Shown here: positions 55,866 through 64,000 of the stretch, one piece after another | Layout: each line of letters starts with the position of its first letter | How positions within the stretch are numbered: the first letter of the stretch is position 1 | Assembly: GCA_004293815.1 (NCBI GenBank) | Contig: RDZD01000009.1 | Coordinates: 1-64,000, forward strand | Origin: Cytophagales bacterium | Lineage (GTDB): Bacteria; Bacteroidota; Bacteroidia; Cytophagales; Bernardetiaceae | Direction of reading: 5' to 3' | DNA length: 64,000 bases | The notes under the pieces: generated by a model | Database searches by the model: none | What the model saw: the letters and a program-made list of their open reading frames with translations, nothing else | What the model was told of the DNA's origin: nothing | Translations under genes and position numbers: made by a program

Positions 55866-56369
55866 ATGAAGCTCTCAAACAAAACAAAGCACATGCCTAA
55901 AAAGGAGATGACCTTTTTTGAGCGCATTTATTTGCCTGCCATCATACAAGGCTTGATTATCACACTCAAGCGTTTTTTTAGAAAGAAAACTTCTATCCAG
56001 TATCCTGAGCAGAAGCGTGAATTGAGCGAGGTTTATCGCGGTTTGCACGTTCTCAAGCGCGACGAAGAAGGACGTGAGCGTTGTACTGCTTGCGGTCTAT
56101 GCGCTGTAGCATGTCCTGCTGAGGCTATCACGATGGTTGCGGCCGAACGCACAAAGGCAGAAGAGCATCTTTACCGCGAAGAAAAATACGCATCCACTTA
56201 TGAAGTAAACATGCTCAGGTGCATTTTCTGCGGTCTCTGTGAGGAAGCTTGTCCTAAAGCCGCAATATTCTTACAGAATGACACAATGGCACCTGCTTTT
56301 TATGACCGCAAAGATGTTATCTTTGGCAAAGATTTACTTGTAGAGCCTTGGCCTAAGGATAAAAAATAA
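55866..56369 (+). CDS. nuoI: NADH-quinone oxidoreductase subunit I (2[4Fe-4S])
   Basis: A 167-residue iron-sulfur subunit of respiratory complex I, on the electron path from the peripheral arm to quinone. Two 4Fe-4S clusters are encoded by CTACGLCAVACPAEAI and CIFCGLCEEACPKAAI. The N-terminal part has the NuoI amphipathic helix (RIYLPAIIQGLIITLKRFF), and the GLHVLKRDEEGRERC segment is typical of NuoI rather than a general ferredoxin. A Met 9 codons further (55893) could be the start. No other nuo gene lies in the window, which is unusual. It follows lpxA by 84 bases on the same strand. Confidence 0.9.
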   Translation: MKLSNKTKHMPKKEMTFFERIYLPAIIQGLIITLKRFFRKKTSIQYPEQKRELSEVYRGLHVLKRDEEGRERCTACGLCAVACPAEAITMVAAERTKAEEHLYREEKYASTYEVNMLRCIFCGLCEEACPKAAIFLQNDTMAPAFYDRKDVIFGKDLLVEPWPKDKK

Positions 56370-56438
56370 TGTTATCCTTTGCTTTGCCGTTTTTAAAACT
56401 TAGGCAGTAAAGAATATAGGGCTTCAACTCGTCCCGTA

Positions 56439-56470
56439 TTTGGTAAAGTGAATAAAATTTGGTATCTTTG
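56439..56470 (+). promoter_or_regulatory. Bacteroidota-type promoter of the sensor kinase gene
   Basis: TTTG (56439-56442), exactly 20 bases, then TATCTTTG (56463-56470): a complete match to the consensus. Transcription should begin near 56477, only about 14 bases before the ATG at 56491. Confidence 0.75.
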
Positions 56471-56490
56471 CATAAGATTTATCAAGTTTT

Positions 56491-57900
56491 ATGTCGGCCG
56501 AAAACCGTGTTTCTTCTTCAAAAGTTACCCAAAAAGGAAGTTTCTTCAAAACTTTCAGGGTGAACCTAGCCTTAAGGGTTGTACTACTGATTCTAAGTTC
56601 ATTTCTATTTGCAGCGGTAGCCTTTGATGGCAATGCGCCATTTAGCACTTTAGCTATTAGTATCTCTATCTTACTACAGCTTTTTGGCATTATCAGAAAA
56701 ATAGAAACTACCAATCAAGAGGTGGTGCGGCTGCTTAATTATATTCGCTATGACGACTTTAATAAGCTCAGTTATAGTCGAGTACATGGTTCTTCCTTTG
56801 ATGACCTAGCCCTTGCTCTCGACAGCGTCATGGCGCACTTTAGAGCCATAAGAAATGAACGAGAAGCTCAGTTTGAGTTCTTTAGAAATGTGGTAGAGCA
56901 CATCAAAGTTGGTATCGTGGCCTTTGACAGATTTGGGCGAGTGCATATCTATAACAACGCGGCCAAGCAGCTTTTTAAATTGAGTTCAGCAGAGCATATT
57001 TCAGTTTTTGAGGCTGTGAGCAGTCAAATGGCTGAAGAGTTTCAGACCCTGAATAGCGGTTCCCAAACACTTGTTAAAATATTCACCGACACAGAACCCA
57101 TAGAGCTTAGTATTCATGCTTCAGAGCTTAAGCATAAAAATGAGAGGTTTAAGCTGCTCACTATTCAGAATATTCGTCGCGAATTAGAGGATAAAGAGCT
57201 AGATGCTTGGCAAAACTTGATAAGGGTGCTAACACATGAGATTATGAACTCTGTTACGCCTATTTCGTCTCTAGCAGGCACAATGGCCAGTGAAATAGAA
57301 GACTTGAAAATAAAAGCAACTGATGATGTAATAGAGCCTGAGGACTTGGCTGATATGCACACAGCGGCAGAGGCTATTGAGCGACGCTCGCACTCACTGA
57401 TTCACTTCGTAAGCGAGTTCAGAAATATGTCACAGCTGCCTACACCAACTTTTTCGCATGTACGCGTGAAACACTTACTGCAACATTTGATAACCATTAT
57501 GCAAAGAGAAATTCACGAAAATGGCATCACATTGACCCTAGAGGTCAAGTCAGACTCACTTTTTATCACAGCTGACCCCGTACTTATCGAACAAGTGCTT
57601 ATCAATATCCTCAAGAATGCCATTCAGGCTCTACGCGAATTTAGAGAGCAAACAGATAAAAAAATAACTCTGAAGGCTGGTACAGATGATCTCAGCCGTG
57701 TCTGGATAACTGTAGCAGATAATGGACCAGGCATAGAAAAAGAGGCTTTGGATAAAATTTTTATTCCTTTTTATACCACCAAGAAATACGGTACAGGCAT
57801 TGGTTTGAGTCTTTCAAAGCAAATCATGCGCCAGCACAAGGGAAGTATAGGCGTAACTACCGTTGCGGGCAGAGGCTCTGAGTTCACATTGCGCTTTTGA
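56491..57900 (+). CDS. Membrane sensor histidine kinase (NtrY-like)
   Basis: A 469-residue two-component sensor. Two N-terminal membrane helices (about 25-44 and 52-69) enclose almost no periplasmic loop, so the signal is likely sensed in or below the membrane. A cytosolic PAS-like domain follows (about 125-235; VGIVAFDRFGRVHIYNNAA). The phospho-acceptor is His249 in LTHEIMNSVTPISS, then the ATPase domain with NILKNAIQAL (N box), VADNGPGIEKEA (G1) and FIPFYTTKKYGTGIGLSLSKQI (F/G2). NSVTPI and the PAS layout favour the NtrY type. No response regulator gene is adjacent, so the partner is elsewhere. Confidence 0.92.
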   Translation: MSAENRVSSSKVTQKGSFFKTFRVNLALRVVLLILSSFLFAAVAFDGNAPFSTLAISISILLQLFGIIRKIETTNQEVVRLLNYIRYDDFNKLSYSRVHGSSFDDLALALDSVMAHFRAIRNEREAQFEFFRNVVEHIKVGIVAFDRFGRVHIYNNAAKQLFKLSSAEHISVFEAVSSQMAEEFQTLNSGSQTLVKIFTDTEPIELSIHASELKHKNERFKLLTIQNIRRELEDKELDAWQNLIRVLTHEIMNSVTPISSLAGTMASEIEDLKIKATDDVIEPEDLADMHTAAEAIERRSHSLIHFVSEFRNMSQLPTPTFSHVRVKHLLQHLITIMQREIHENGITLTLEVKSDSLFITADPVLIEQVLINILKNAIQALREFREQTDKKITLKAGTDDLSRVWITVADNGPGIEKEALDKIFIPFYTTKKYGTGIGLSLSKQIMRQHKGSIGVTTVAGRGSEFTLRF

Positions 57901-57973
57901 GTCTTAGTTTGGCTCACAAGGCATTATAAACGTCTCACTTTTAAACACTTCATAAAAAAGTATTTAAAAAAAC

Positions 57974-58004
57974 TTGCGTATTACAAAAGCAAATTATATA
58001 TTTG
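57974..58004 (+). promoter_or_regulatory. Bacteroidota-type promoter of the AAA-PPR gene
   Basis: TTG (57974-57976), 20 bases, then TATATTTG (57997-58004). Transcription should begin near 58011, directly at the hairpin 58011-58024, leaving a leader of about 78 bases. Confidence 0.68.
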
Positions 58005-58010
58005 TAAGAC

Positions 58011-58034
58011 CCCTCTAAAGAGGGATAGTTTTTT
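58011..58034 (+). promoter_or_regulatory. Leader hairpin with T-run before the AAA-PPR gene
   Basis: CCCTC (58011-58015) pairs with GAGGG (58020-58024) around a TAAA loop, then six T (58029-58034) four bases later. It lies at the very start of the predicted transcript. It may be a small terminator or attenuator or protect the 5' end; the stem is only 5 bp. Confidence 0.4.
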
Positions 58035-58088
58035 GTAGTACATTACGTATAGAAGAAGTTGCCCCGACATATCATTTTGCAATAGACC

Positions 58089-59606
58089 ATGTATATACAA
58101 TCTCTAAAAATTTATAAGTTTAGGAAAAAAGCAGATTTTACGCTCTCCCTTTCACCAAGTCTTACACTATTAAGTGGCCATAATGGGAGTGGCAAAACTG
58201 CCGCTTTGAGTTTGCTAGAGGCGGCAATGGGACAGCAAGCAGCTTCAGAGCAACTTGCAGAGCTATGCGAGGGAGTCACTTTGCAACTAAGTAACCACAG
58301 TACGGTAAGTTGGCAACCTAAAACCGGTAAGGCTGAGTACAGAGGTATTCTACCTGAAGATTTTAAACAACTGGTTTTCTCTTCATTGCAAGCACCTGAT
58401 AACTATGATATTTCAGACACCGCTTTTGCTAAAGCCGCTTCTCAAATTTTAAACAAAAAGTTACAAAAAGGTATAGATCAAAAATTGTTGCATCTGGTGC
58501 AACAATTTACACACTATAAATCTGTAAGCGACGCACAAGCGATAGAGAAAATCAGACGAAACGAATACTATGGTTTGGCAGAGCAACACCGCTACTTAGA
58601 TGCTTTTTATAATATTTTGGACGATTATTTCAAGGATGTTAATAAGCGTTTGGATCGCGATGCTTTACCTTTTTGCTTTTTACCCAGCGGTGGTAATGAA
58701 ATGTGGCTTTCTACAGGGGAAAAACAATTGCTAATCATCTTTTTAACAGTATTTTTACAGTATGAAATGCCTTCTTTTTTGGCTTTAGATGAGGCTCTTT
58801 TAAATATCAATACTTTCTGGCAAAAGCGTATTTTAAAAGATATTCACACCATAAATCCCCGTTGTCAGATTTTGGTGGCCACTCATTCACCTTATACACT
58901 CGGCGAACAACTGGGCAATGCGCGCATTAAAATAGATGACTGTTGGAATAGCAACGAAAAAAATACAGTCAGTAGCAAATTTACAGCTGTATACACACAC
59001 ATACCAACACCCAAGATTTCGTCCGATAATGTGATTCAAACGCACCAAAGTACGCTCTCACGGATAGCAAGGCTTCGATCCGATTTTGTTAAAATACAAG
59101 AAAACAAAGAATACAGAGATTTTGACCGGACTTATCAGGTCAATTTGCGCATTAAAGAAGAGTTGTCTTTTTCTTTGGAAGAGTGTCAAGAGATTGTCGT
59201 TGTCCTTAATGAGCTTAAAATAGGCACAGACGTTATTACGGTTACGACGCTTATGAACAGAATGGAGTCTTTGGACGAATGTAAATCTCTGCTTGAAGTG
59301 GTATCAAACCCCGACGATGCAGTGATGTATGTGGAGAAAGTGCCCAATGAAATCACTCTCAACTCTATGCTAAAAAAAGCCGCAACGCTTGAAGAAGGTT
59401 TAGCCTTTGTAGAAGAATGTGAGAAGCATTACCCCACCATGGATGCTAAATTCCCTGATATCATCACTTTTAGTACCCTACTAGGCAAGGCTAATACGCG
59501 CATAGAAATAGATGATGTAGAAAATATGCGTCGTCAGTATAAAGTGGCCATTAATGACATTTACATCACGCGCCTACACAGCAAAAGAGAACACCTTAGA
59601 GCCTGA
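58089..59606 (+). CDS. AAA/ABC-type ATPase with C-terminal PPR-like repeats
   Basis: A 505-residue cytosolic protein. Residues 1-290 form an ABC/SMC-like ATPase of the AAA15/OLD-ATPase kind: an N-terminal strand with [14 protein letters not shown], Walker A GHNGSGKT (30-37), signature LSTGEKQ (207-213), Walker B FLALDE (230-235) and an H-switch ATHSP (264-268). No TOPRIM nuclease domain is seen. From about 345 to 490 there are four helix-turn-helix units spaced 34-39 residues apart with PPR-like first helices (TYQVNLRI at 348, VITVTTLM 382, EITLNSML 421, IITFSTLL 459). PPR repeats bind single-stranded RNA and are rare in bacteria. The gene has its own promoter and ends 7 bases before trmD. 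Function unknown; an RNA-linked role is inference. Confidence 0.78.
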   Translation: MYIQSLKIYKFRKKADFTLSLSPSLTLLSGHNGSGKTAALSLLEAAMGQQAASEQLAELCEGVTLQLSNHSTVSWQPKTGKAEYRGILPEDFKQLVFSSLQAPDNYDISDTAFAKAASQILNKKLQKGIDQKLLHLVQQFTHYKSVSDAQAIEKIRRNEYYGLAEQHRYLDAFYNILDDYFKDVNKRLDRDALPFCFLPSGGNEMWLSTGEKQLLIIFLTVFLQYEMPSFLALDEALLNINTFWQKRILKDIHTINPRCQILVATHSPYTLGEQLGNARIKIDDCWNSNEKNTVSSKFTAVYTHIPTPKISSDNVIQTHQSTLSRIARLRSDFVKIQENKEYRDFDRTYQVNLRIKEELSFSLEECQEIVVVLNELKIGTDVITVTTLMNRMESLDECKSLLEVVSNPDDAVMYVEKVPNEITLNSMLKKAATLEEGLAFVEECEKHYPTMDAKFPDIITFSTLLGKANTRIEIDDVENMRRQYKVAINDIYITRLHSKREHLRA

Positions 59607-59613
59607 TTTTTAC

Positions 59614-60321
59614 ATGAGAATAGATATCATTACTTGCCTACCTGGTTTACTAGAAAGCTTTTTTTCGCAGTCTATTCTAAAAAGGGCACAAGATAAGGGC
59701 ATTGTAACTGTAGCGGTACACGACCTAAAGGACTATGCTACCAACATCCATAGGCGAGTAGACGACTACGCCTTTGGTGGTGGTGCTGGTATGGTTCTGC
59801 AACTTGAGCCTATTGTGGGTTGTTTGCGACATCTACAAAGCGAGAGGACATATGATGATATCATCTATATGACTCCAGACGGCAAGCGTTTTGACCAAAA
59901 AACAGCCAATGCGTTATCCCTCAAGCAGAACATTATTCTCCTTTGTGGACATTACAAGGGCATTGATGAACGGATAAGATTACATTTTATTACCTCAGAA
60001 ATATCTATTGGCGACTTTGTAGTTACAGGAGGCGAGATTCCTGCTGCGCTTGTGGCAGATGCCATTATCCGTCTTGCACCAGGCGTGATGAATGATGAAA
60101 CTTCTGCTCTTTCGGACTCTTTCCAAGATAATCTTCTGGCTCCTCCTGTTTATACCAGACCCGCTGATTTTGAAGGTCTTACTATACCACCAATTCTAAT
60201 TTCTGGCCATGAAGCAAAGATTAATGAATGGCGACTAGAACAGGCTATACTACGTACAAAAGAACGCCGTCCAGATATTTATGAGCAGTTTCTCAAAGGC
60301 CAAGGCATGTATAAGGAATAG
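59614..60321 (+). CDS. trmD: tRNA (guanine-N1-)-methyltransferase TrmD
   Basis: Methylates N1 of G37 next to the anticodon in tRNAs, preventing frameshifts. The true start is the ATG at 59614 (235 residues), since the longer frame from 59554 lies inside the preceding gene and adds residues unlike TrmD. The opening [26 protein letters not shown], and the trefoil-knot SAM-binding block [13 protein letters not shown] and [14 protein letters not shown] are family hallmarks. Usual partners rimM, rpsP and rplS are absent; instead it follows the AAA-PPR gene by 7 bases and is surely co-transcribed with it. Confidence 0.95.
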   Translation: MRIDIITCLPGLLESFFSQSILKRAQDKGIVTVAVHDLKDYATNIHRRVDDYAFGGGAGMVLQLEPIVGCLRHLQSERTYDDIIYMTPDGKRFDQKTANALSLKQNIILLCGHYKGIDERIRLHFITSEISIGDFVVTGGEIPAALVADAIIRLAPGVMNDETSALSDSFQDNLLAPPVYTRPADFEGLTIPPILISGHEAKINEWRLEQAILRTKERRPDIYEQFLKGQGMYKE

Positions 60322-60355
60322 CAGACTAGGTTTGGCAGTCAGCATAAGACAAATT

Positions 60356-63300
60356 TTATCTCGCCTCTTCGCTGTGTTTTTTGCTCCCTTGGAGTCCTTT
60401 TAGGCCAACTATCAATACATCGTCTGTTTGCACATTTTCACCTTTCCATTCCTTATGTCTTTCTAACAAGAGCGTCTTTTGAACTTCTAAGGGCTGATCT
60501 GCTATCTGGCAAAGTAGAGCACGAAGGTTCTTCTTAAAGAACTTACGATCTTCAGAACCGCCAAACTGATCTTGAAAACCATCAGAACACATATAGAAAG
60601 TATCTGTCGGCAACAAGTCTTCTATCTTCGTAAGCTCATACGCCTGATGCACTTTGCCGTACTTACTGCCAAGTGCTTGTTTATTAGCTACAAAAGTATG
60701 CAGCTCATTTTGTCGGACGCGGTAGAGCGGAATACCCGCACCAGCAAAGAAAATATTATTTTGAATACTGCAATAAGAAAAAATGGCAATTTCCATGCCG
60801 TCATTAGCTTGCTTATTGTCAGACTTTTGGAGCGTATTCTTTAGTCTTTTATCCATCGTGTTGAGGATTTCTTCGGGCGAGCTAACGCGCATCGTACGAA
60901 TAATTTCATTCAACATGGCATTACCCATAACAGTCATAAGTGCGCCAGGTACACCGTGTCCAGTACAGTCAAAAACTGTCAATATGTGTAAATTAGATAC
61001 CAGCTGTTCGTGACGGTCGTAGATATAGAACTCTGTAAACCAGTAAGCATCTCCAGACACAATGTCTTTGGGTGCAAATAAAATAAAAGATTCTGGAAAT
61101 GAACGCTTAATATCAGAGAGTGCGGGCAGTAAAGCCTCCTGTATTCTTTTAGCGTAATGAATACTATCCAGAATATGCTCGTTCCGCTGTTCTATAATTT
61201 TGCTCTGGCGCAGGGTCTCTTCTTCCCGTTCTTGAATTTGTTTATTTTTTTGTTCAACAAGTTCTTTTTCTTGCCTTATGGTTTGTGTTTGCTCGTCCAC
61301 TAGAGCTTTGAGCTGCTTTTGTTGTTTTTCTAGCCTGTAGAGCCTTAGCCTAATGATTGCTATCACCAAAGTCACAAATACAACACAACACAAAGCAATA
61401 AACCATGCTCTAAGCCAGAATGGCGTAGGGATATGAATGCGTACACTATCCCCGACTTCATTCCAAATCCCGTCGTTATTACATGCAATAACACGAAAAG
61501 TGTATTCGCCGTAGGGCAGTTTTGTGTAGTAGGCCACACGGCGGTTTTCCGAATCAATCCAGGTTTGGTCAAAGCCATCAAGCATGAACTTGAAACGCAC
61601 CTTCTCTGGCGCAAGAAAACTCAAACCTGCATAATGAAACTCTATACGCTGCTGGAGTCCAGAAAACTCAAACCGCTTTTCGTTTTTAGCCACCTCAAAA
61701 TACTTGCCGTCCGCTATAAAATGAGTAATGTGAACGGGCGGCGGTACTTTGTTTATTTTGATACGGGGCGGGTCTATAACAACTAAACCATTAACCGTTG
61801 GAAACCACAAACGGCCATCTTTGGTTTTTGCTCCAGCAGGCGAAAAACCACCGCTGCATTGTGTACTGAGCATACCGTCTGATTTGCCGTAAGCATCACA
61901 GTTAACTTGTCTGAGCTTTTTATCTAAAAAACTACGCAAATCAACTAAACTAGTAGAAAAAATGCCTTTGTTACAGCTCATCCAAAGCTTGCTGTGGTCA
62001 TCTTCTACAATTTGATATACAACGTCGTTAAAAAGCCCTTGTTTTTCAGTAAGTGTGGCTTGTATTTTGCCATCTTTGATGTAGTTAAGCCCGCCACCCC
62101 GTGTACCAAACCAAATTCCGCCTGTTTTAAGATCCTCATAAGCGCAGAGTACCATATCTAAAGTAAGACCATTTTTGGAATTATAGTGCGATACAATGGT
62201 ATTGTTTTTAATAACAAAAAGACCGCTGTTAGTGCCCACCCATAAGTTTTGCTTGCTATCCTCATAAAAAAAACGTATAATGGCATTGTCTAAAGTATCG
62301 TTTCCTCTACTCTCCTTGAACTTTTGTACCTTTTTTGCGTCTTTGGTTCTATAAATTCCGCTCCCATAGCAACCTATCCAAATGGAATCGGTATGATCTT
62401 GATAAATGGCTGAGGTAAAATCATCACTCAAACCACGTGTGGTATCTATGACAGTGAGCTGGTTATTTTCTATGAGCTGTAACCAGCCATGGTAAGTTCC
62501 AGCCCAAATTCTGTCTTGACGATCCACAAGCAGGGAGTTAATAGACAAAGAATTCATTTTAAGAGCTTTACCATAGTTTTTATGGCTGGGTGTCATTGCA
62601 TCTACACCATTATTATTAGTTCCTACAAACAGCTCATTTTTATGATTGACAAAAGCAAGCTTGATGATATTGTCAGTCAGGAAGCTATTTTTGGGTGTCA
62701 GCGTGGTCAGCTTAGCGCGCTTGAGCCTGTGAAGACCCGCCTTATAGAGGCCGTACCAGACACTACCCTCATGGTCAATGCAAATAGCTTGAACATTGAC
62801 AGATAAATTTAAAGACTGATTTTCAGATACATACTCAAATATTTTTTCATCTTTAAGCATAAATATTTCTGCATGGTTGGTGCCTACATAGAGCACATCA
62901 GTCAGAGGGTCATGGTGCAAAGCCACCACGCTTAGCTCCTCATTCTTGGGCTTGATTAACTGATTACACTTAATAGCTTTGCCATTTTGTATCTTAAAAA
63001 GTCCAGCCCTTGAGCCTACCCATACTTGCCCTTGAACTTCAGCAAAAGCCATAGCAGTCTCTGCACCTAATCCCGACTCGGGCTTGATTTGCTCAACAAG
63101 CTTTTCATTTTCTAAAACTAGCAGTCCGCCAGCTCGGTTACTCACCCAGATGCGTCCTTTACTGTCCTCGAAAAGCCTATTAGCACCTACACTGCTCTGT
63201 GAGAGTCTGATAATGGTTTTGTCTGGCTTAATGCACACCAGTCCGCCATCTGTAGTAGCCCATACTTGATTTTTCTTATCTACAATCACATCGCGAACTA

Positions 63301-63673
63301 CATCCGAAGGCAGTTCACCCGTTTTCATGGAATAGCTTTTGCCTTTTCCATTTTCAAAACTTACCAAACCACCCCCATTTGTTCCCACCCATAGTTTGCC
63401 GTCTTGGTCTTCTGCTAAACAATAAGCTAAATTTACTTTAAGCTCTGGTAGGTTATTTTTGCTATAATTATGGAAGTTTAAGCCATCAAATCGGCAAAAG
63501 CCCTCGTAGGTGGCGATCCAAATATATCCATCTTGCGACTGCAAAATGTCATTCACTGTATTCTCAGGCAATCCTTGTTCGTCATTCCAATACTCATGCG
63601 TGTATTGAACCTGTGCCCAAGCGGGACAAGTCCAAACGAAGAAGTAAAAAAACCACCAAACGGAAGACCTCAT
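60356..63673 (-). CDS. Sensor protein: beta-propeller, Y_Y_Y domain and SpoIIE-type phosphatase
   Basis: A 1105-residue membrane signalling protein. Signal peptide ends CPAWA-Q (residue 20). The periplasmic part is a two-component-regulator propeller of about 14 repeats (W-x-x-T/N-x-x-G pattern, such as GYIWIATYEGFCRFDG, KLWVGTNGGGLVSF, RIWVSNRAGGLLV), then a Y_Y_Y domain (about 690-755). One membrane helix (about 770-795), a long coiled coil (about 795-860), then a PP2C/SpoIIE phosphatase (about 875-1095) with DCTGHGVPGALMTVMG and SDGFQDQFGG. Instead of a histidine kinase the output is a phosphatase, which likely acts on an anti-anti-sigma-like protein. The partner is not nearby. It converges with trmD. 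Confidence 0.9.
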   Translation of the reverse strand: MRSSVWWFFYFFVWTCPAWAQVQYTHEYWNDEQGLPENTVNDILQSQDGYIWIATYEGFCRFDGLNFHNYSKNNLPELKVNLAYCLAEDQDGKLWVGTNGGGLVSFENGKGKSYSMKTGELPSDVVRDVIVDKKNQVWATTDGGLVCIKPDKTIIRLSQSSVGANRLFEDSKGRIWVSNRAGGLLVLENEKLVEQIKPESGLGAETAMAFAEVQGQVWVGSRAGLFKIQNGKAIKCNQLIKPKNEELSVVALHHDPLTDVLYVGTNHAEIFMLKDEKIFEYVSENQSLNLSVNVQAICIDHEGSVWYGLYKAGLHRLKRAKLTTLTPKNSFLTDNIIKLAFVNHKNELFVGTNNNGVDAMTPSHKNYGKALKMNSLSINSLLVDRQDRIWAGTYHGWLQLIENNQLTVIDTTRGLSDDFTSAIYQDHTDSIWIGCYGSGIYRTKDAKKVQKFKESRGNDTLDNAIIRFFYEDSKQNLWVGTNSGLFVIKNNTIVSHYNSKNGLTLDMVLCAYEDLKTGGIWFGTRGGGLNYIKDGKIQATLTEKQGLFNDVVYQIVEDDHSKLWMSCNKGIFSTSLVDLRSFLDKKLRQVNCDAYGKSDGMLSTQCSGGFSPAGAKTKDGRLWFPTVNGLVVIDPPRIKINKVPPPVHITHFIADGKYFEVAKNEKRFEFSGLQQRIEFHYAGLSFLAPEKVRFKFMLDGFDQTWIDSENRRVAYYTKLPYGEYTFRVIACNNDGIWNEVGDSVRIHIPTPFWLRAWFIALCCVVFVTLVIAIIRLRLYRLEKQQKQLKALVDEQTQTIRQEKELVEQKNKQIQEREEETLRQSKIIEQRNEHILDSIHYAKRIQEALLPALSDIKRSFPESFILFAPKDIVSGDAYWFTEFYIYDRHEQLVSNLHILTVFDCTGHGVPGALMTVMGNAMLNEIIRTMRVSSPEEILNTMDKRLKNTLQKSDNKQANDGMEIAIFSYCSIQNNIFFAGAGIPLYRVRQNELHTFVANKQALGSKYGKVHQAYELTKIEDLLPTDTFYMCSDGFQDQFGGSEDRKFFKKNLRALLCQIADQPLEVQKTLLLERHKEWKGENVQTDDVLIVGLKGLQGSKKHSEEAR

Positions 63674-64000
63674 ACATAAGCATTGTAAAAAAGCAGAAAG
63701 AAGAAAAAACTGTTACACTAACCTTTCTCTAGTAAGAAAAACTCTTACCGCAAATAAATAGTATTTTAAGTGTTACAAAAAATATAGACCTCTAAAGCGT
63801 ATCAAAGAACATCAAAAACGCACATAAAATACTTAAACGTGATAGAAATTTGAAATAAAATTCATTCAAAACAACCTTTGAGCTATTATCTGTATTGTTT
63901 AGAAATTTGCACTTTTGAATTTTAAATTGTCATCTTCAAAAAAAGGATAATATACTGTTTATTTGTAGATTTTTTGTACTCGAATCACTCTGTGATTCAT
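63674..64000. other. Right-edge non-coding region
   Basis: No gene starts or continues into the window here. It is the upstream region of the propeller phosphatase gene and is AT-rich. A 7-bp inverted repeat with a 3-base loop (63982-63988 with 63992-63998) lies at the very end; its meaning cannot be judged without the flanking sequence. Confidence 0.4.

Noticed and set aside
59554..59613. Longer N-terminus for trmD overlapping the ATPase gene
   Set aside because: The extra 20 residues do not match TrmD, whose family opening starts exactly at the ATG 59614.
63982..63998. Inverted repeat at the window end as a terminator or operator
   Set aside because: The 7-bp stem runs to the window edge and its flanks are missing; there is no T-run on the visible side.

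Overview
This window looks like chromosomal DNA of a gliding, Bacteroidota-type bacterium, most likely from the Cytophaga-like orders; the phylum is well supported and the finer placement is inference. The evidence is two proteins with type IX secretion (T9SS) C-terminal sorting domains, a GldC gliding protein, a PorE-like OmpA protein, a GH3/beta-lactamase relic of a kind known from this phylum, and several promoters of the Bacteroidota form TTTG-N20-TANNTTTG. Most genes are ordinary housekeeping or cell-surface genes in short operons. I saw no rRNA or tRNA gene, CRISPR array, insertion sequence or integrated phage.

Layout. 0.4-8.3 kb: fabG, a GbsR-type regulator, an unknown GNAT-like protein, fumC behind a rhodanese lipoprotein, gmd, an outer-membrane protein and a fused SpmA-SpmB membrane protein. 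8.5-15 kb: homoserine dehydrogenase, a CtpA-type protease, an ACSF3-like malonyl-CoA synthetase, a thioredoxin-like protein and a polyprenyl-phosphate glycosyltransferase. 15.4-20.3 kb: one very large secreted M43 metalloprotease. 20.5-34.7 kb, mostly minus strand: recG with a FadL-like porin, gyrB, a PorE-like protein, uvrC with a DUF1697 gene, a membrane-anchored PP2C phosphatase and a sodium:solute symporter. 34.8-46.8 kb: an SGNH hydrolase, an MBOAT acyltransferase with DUF1015, an LpoA-like lipid-side protein paired with a GNAT enzyme, a beta-lactamase-fold enzyme with a GH3 remnant, and a MarR regulator. 47-49 kb: a transketolase C-half, folA and gldC in one tight operon. 49.2-54.8 kb: an M1 aminopeptidase, then three exported-protein genes separated by hairpins, one of which carries a phage tail-fibre-like module. 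55-64 kb: lpxA, a solitary nuoI, an NtrY-like sensor kinase, an AAA ATPase with PPR-like repeats next to trmD, and a propeller sensor fused to an SpoIIE-type phosphatase.

How the parts fit together. Many products act at the envelope: lipid A start (LpxA), GDP-sugar and polyprenyl-sugar supply (Gmd, GT2), O-acylation (MBOAT, SGNH), protein export and display (T9SS substrates, PorE-like), and envelope proteases. Signalling is by phosphatase-output proteins and an orphan kinase instead of complete two-component pairs. The most unusual item is the ATPase at 58.1-59.6 kb: an ABC/OLD-like ATPase core followed by about four PPR-like helical repeats, with its own promoter and leader hairpin, ending 7 bases before trmD. 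PPR repeats normally bind RNA and are rare in bacteria, so an RNA-related role beside a tRNA methyltransferase is an attractive but untested idea.
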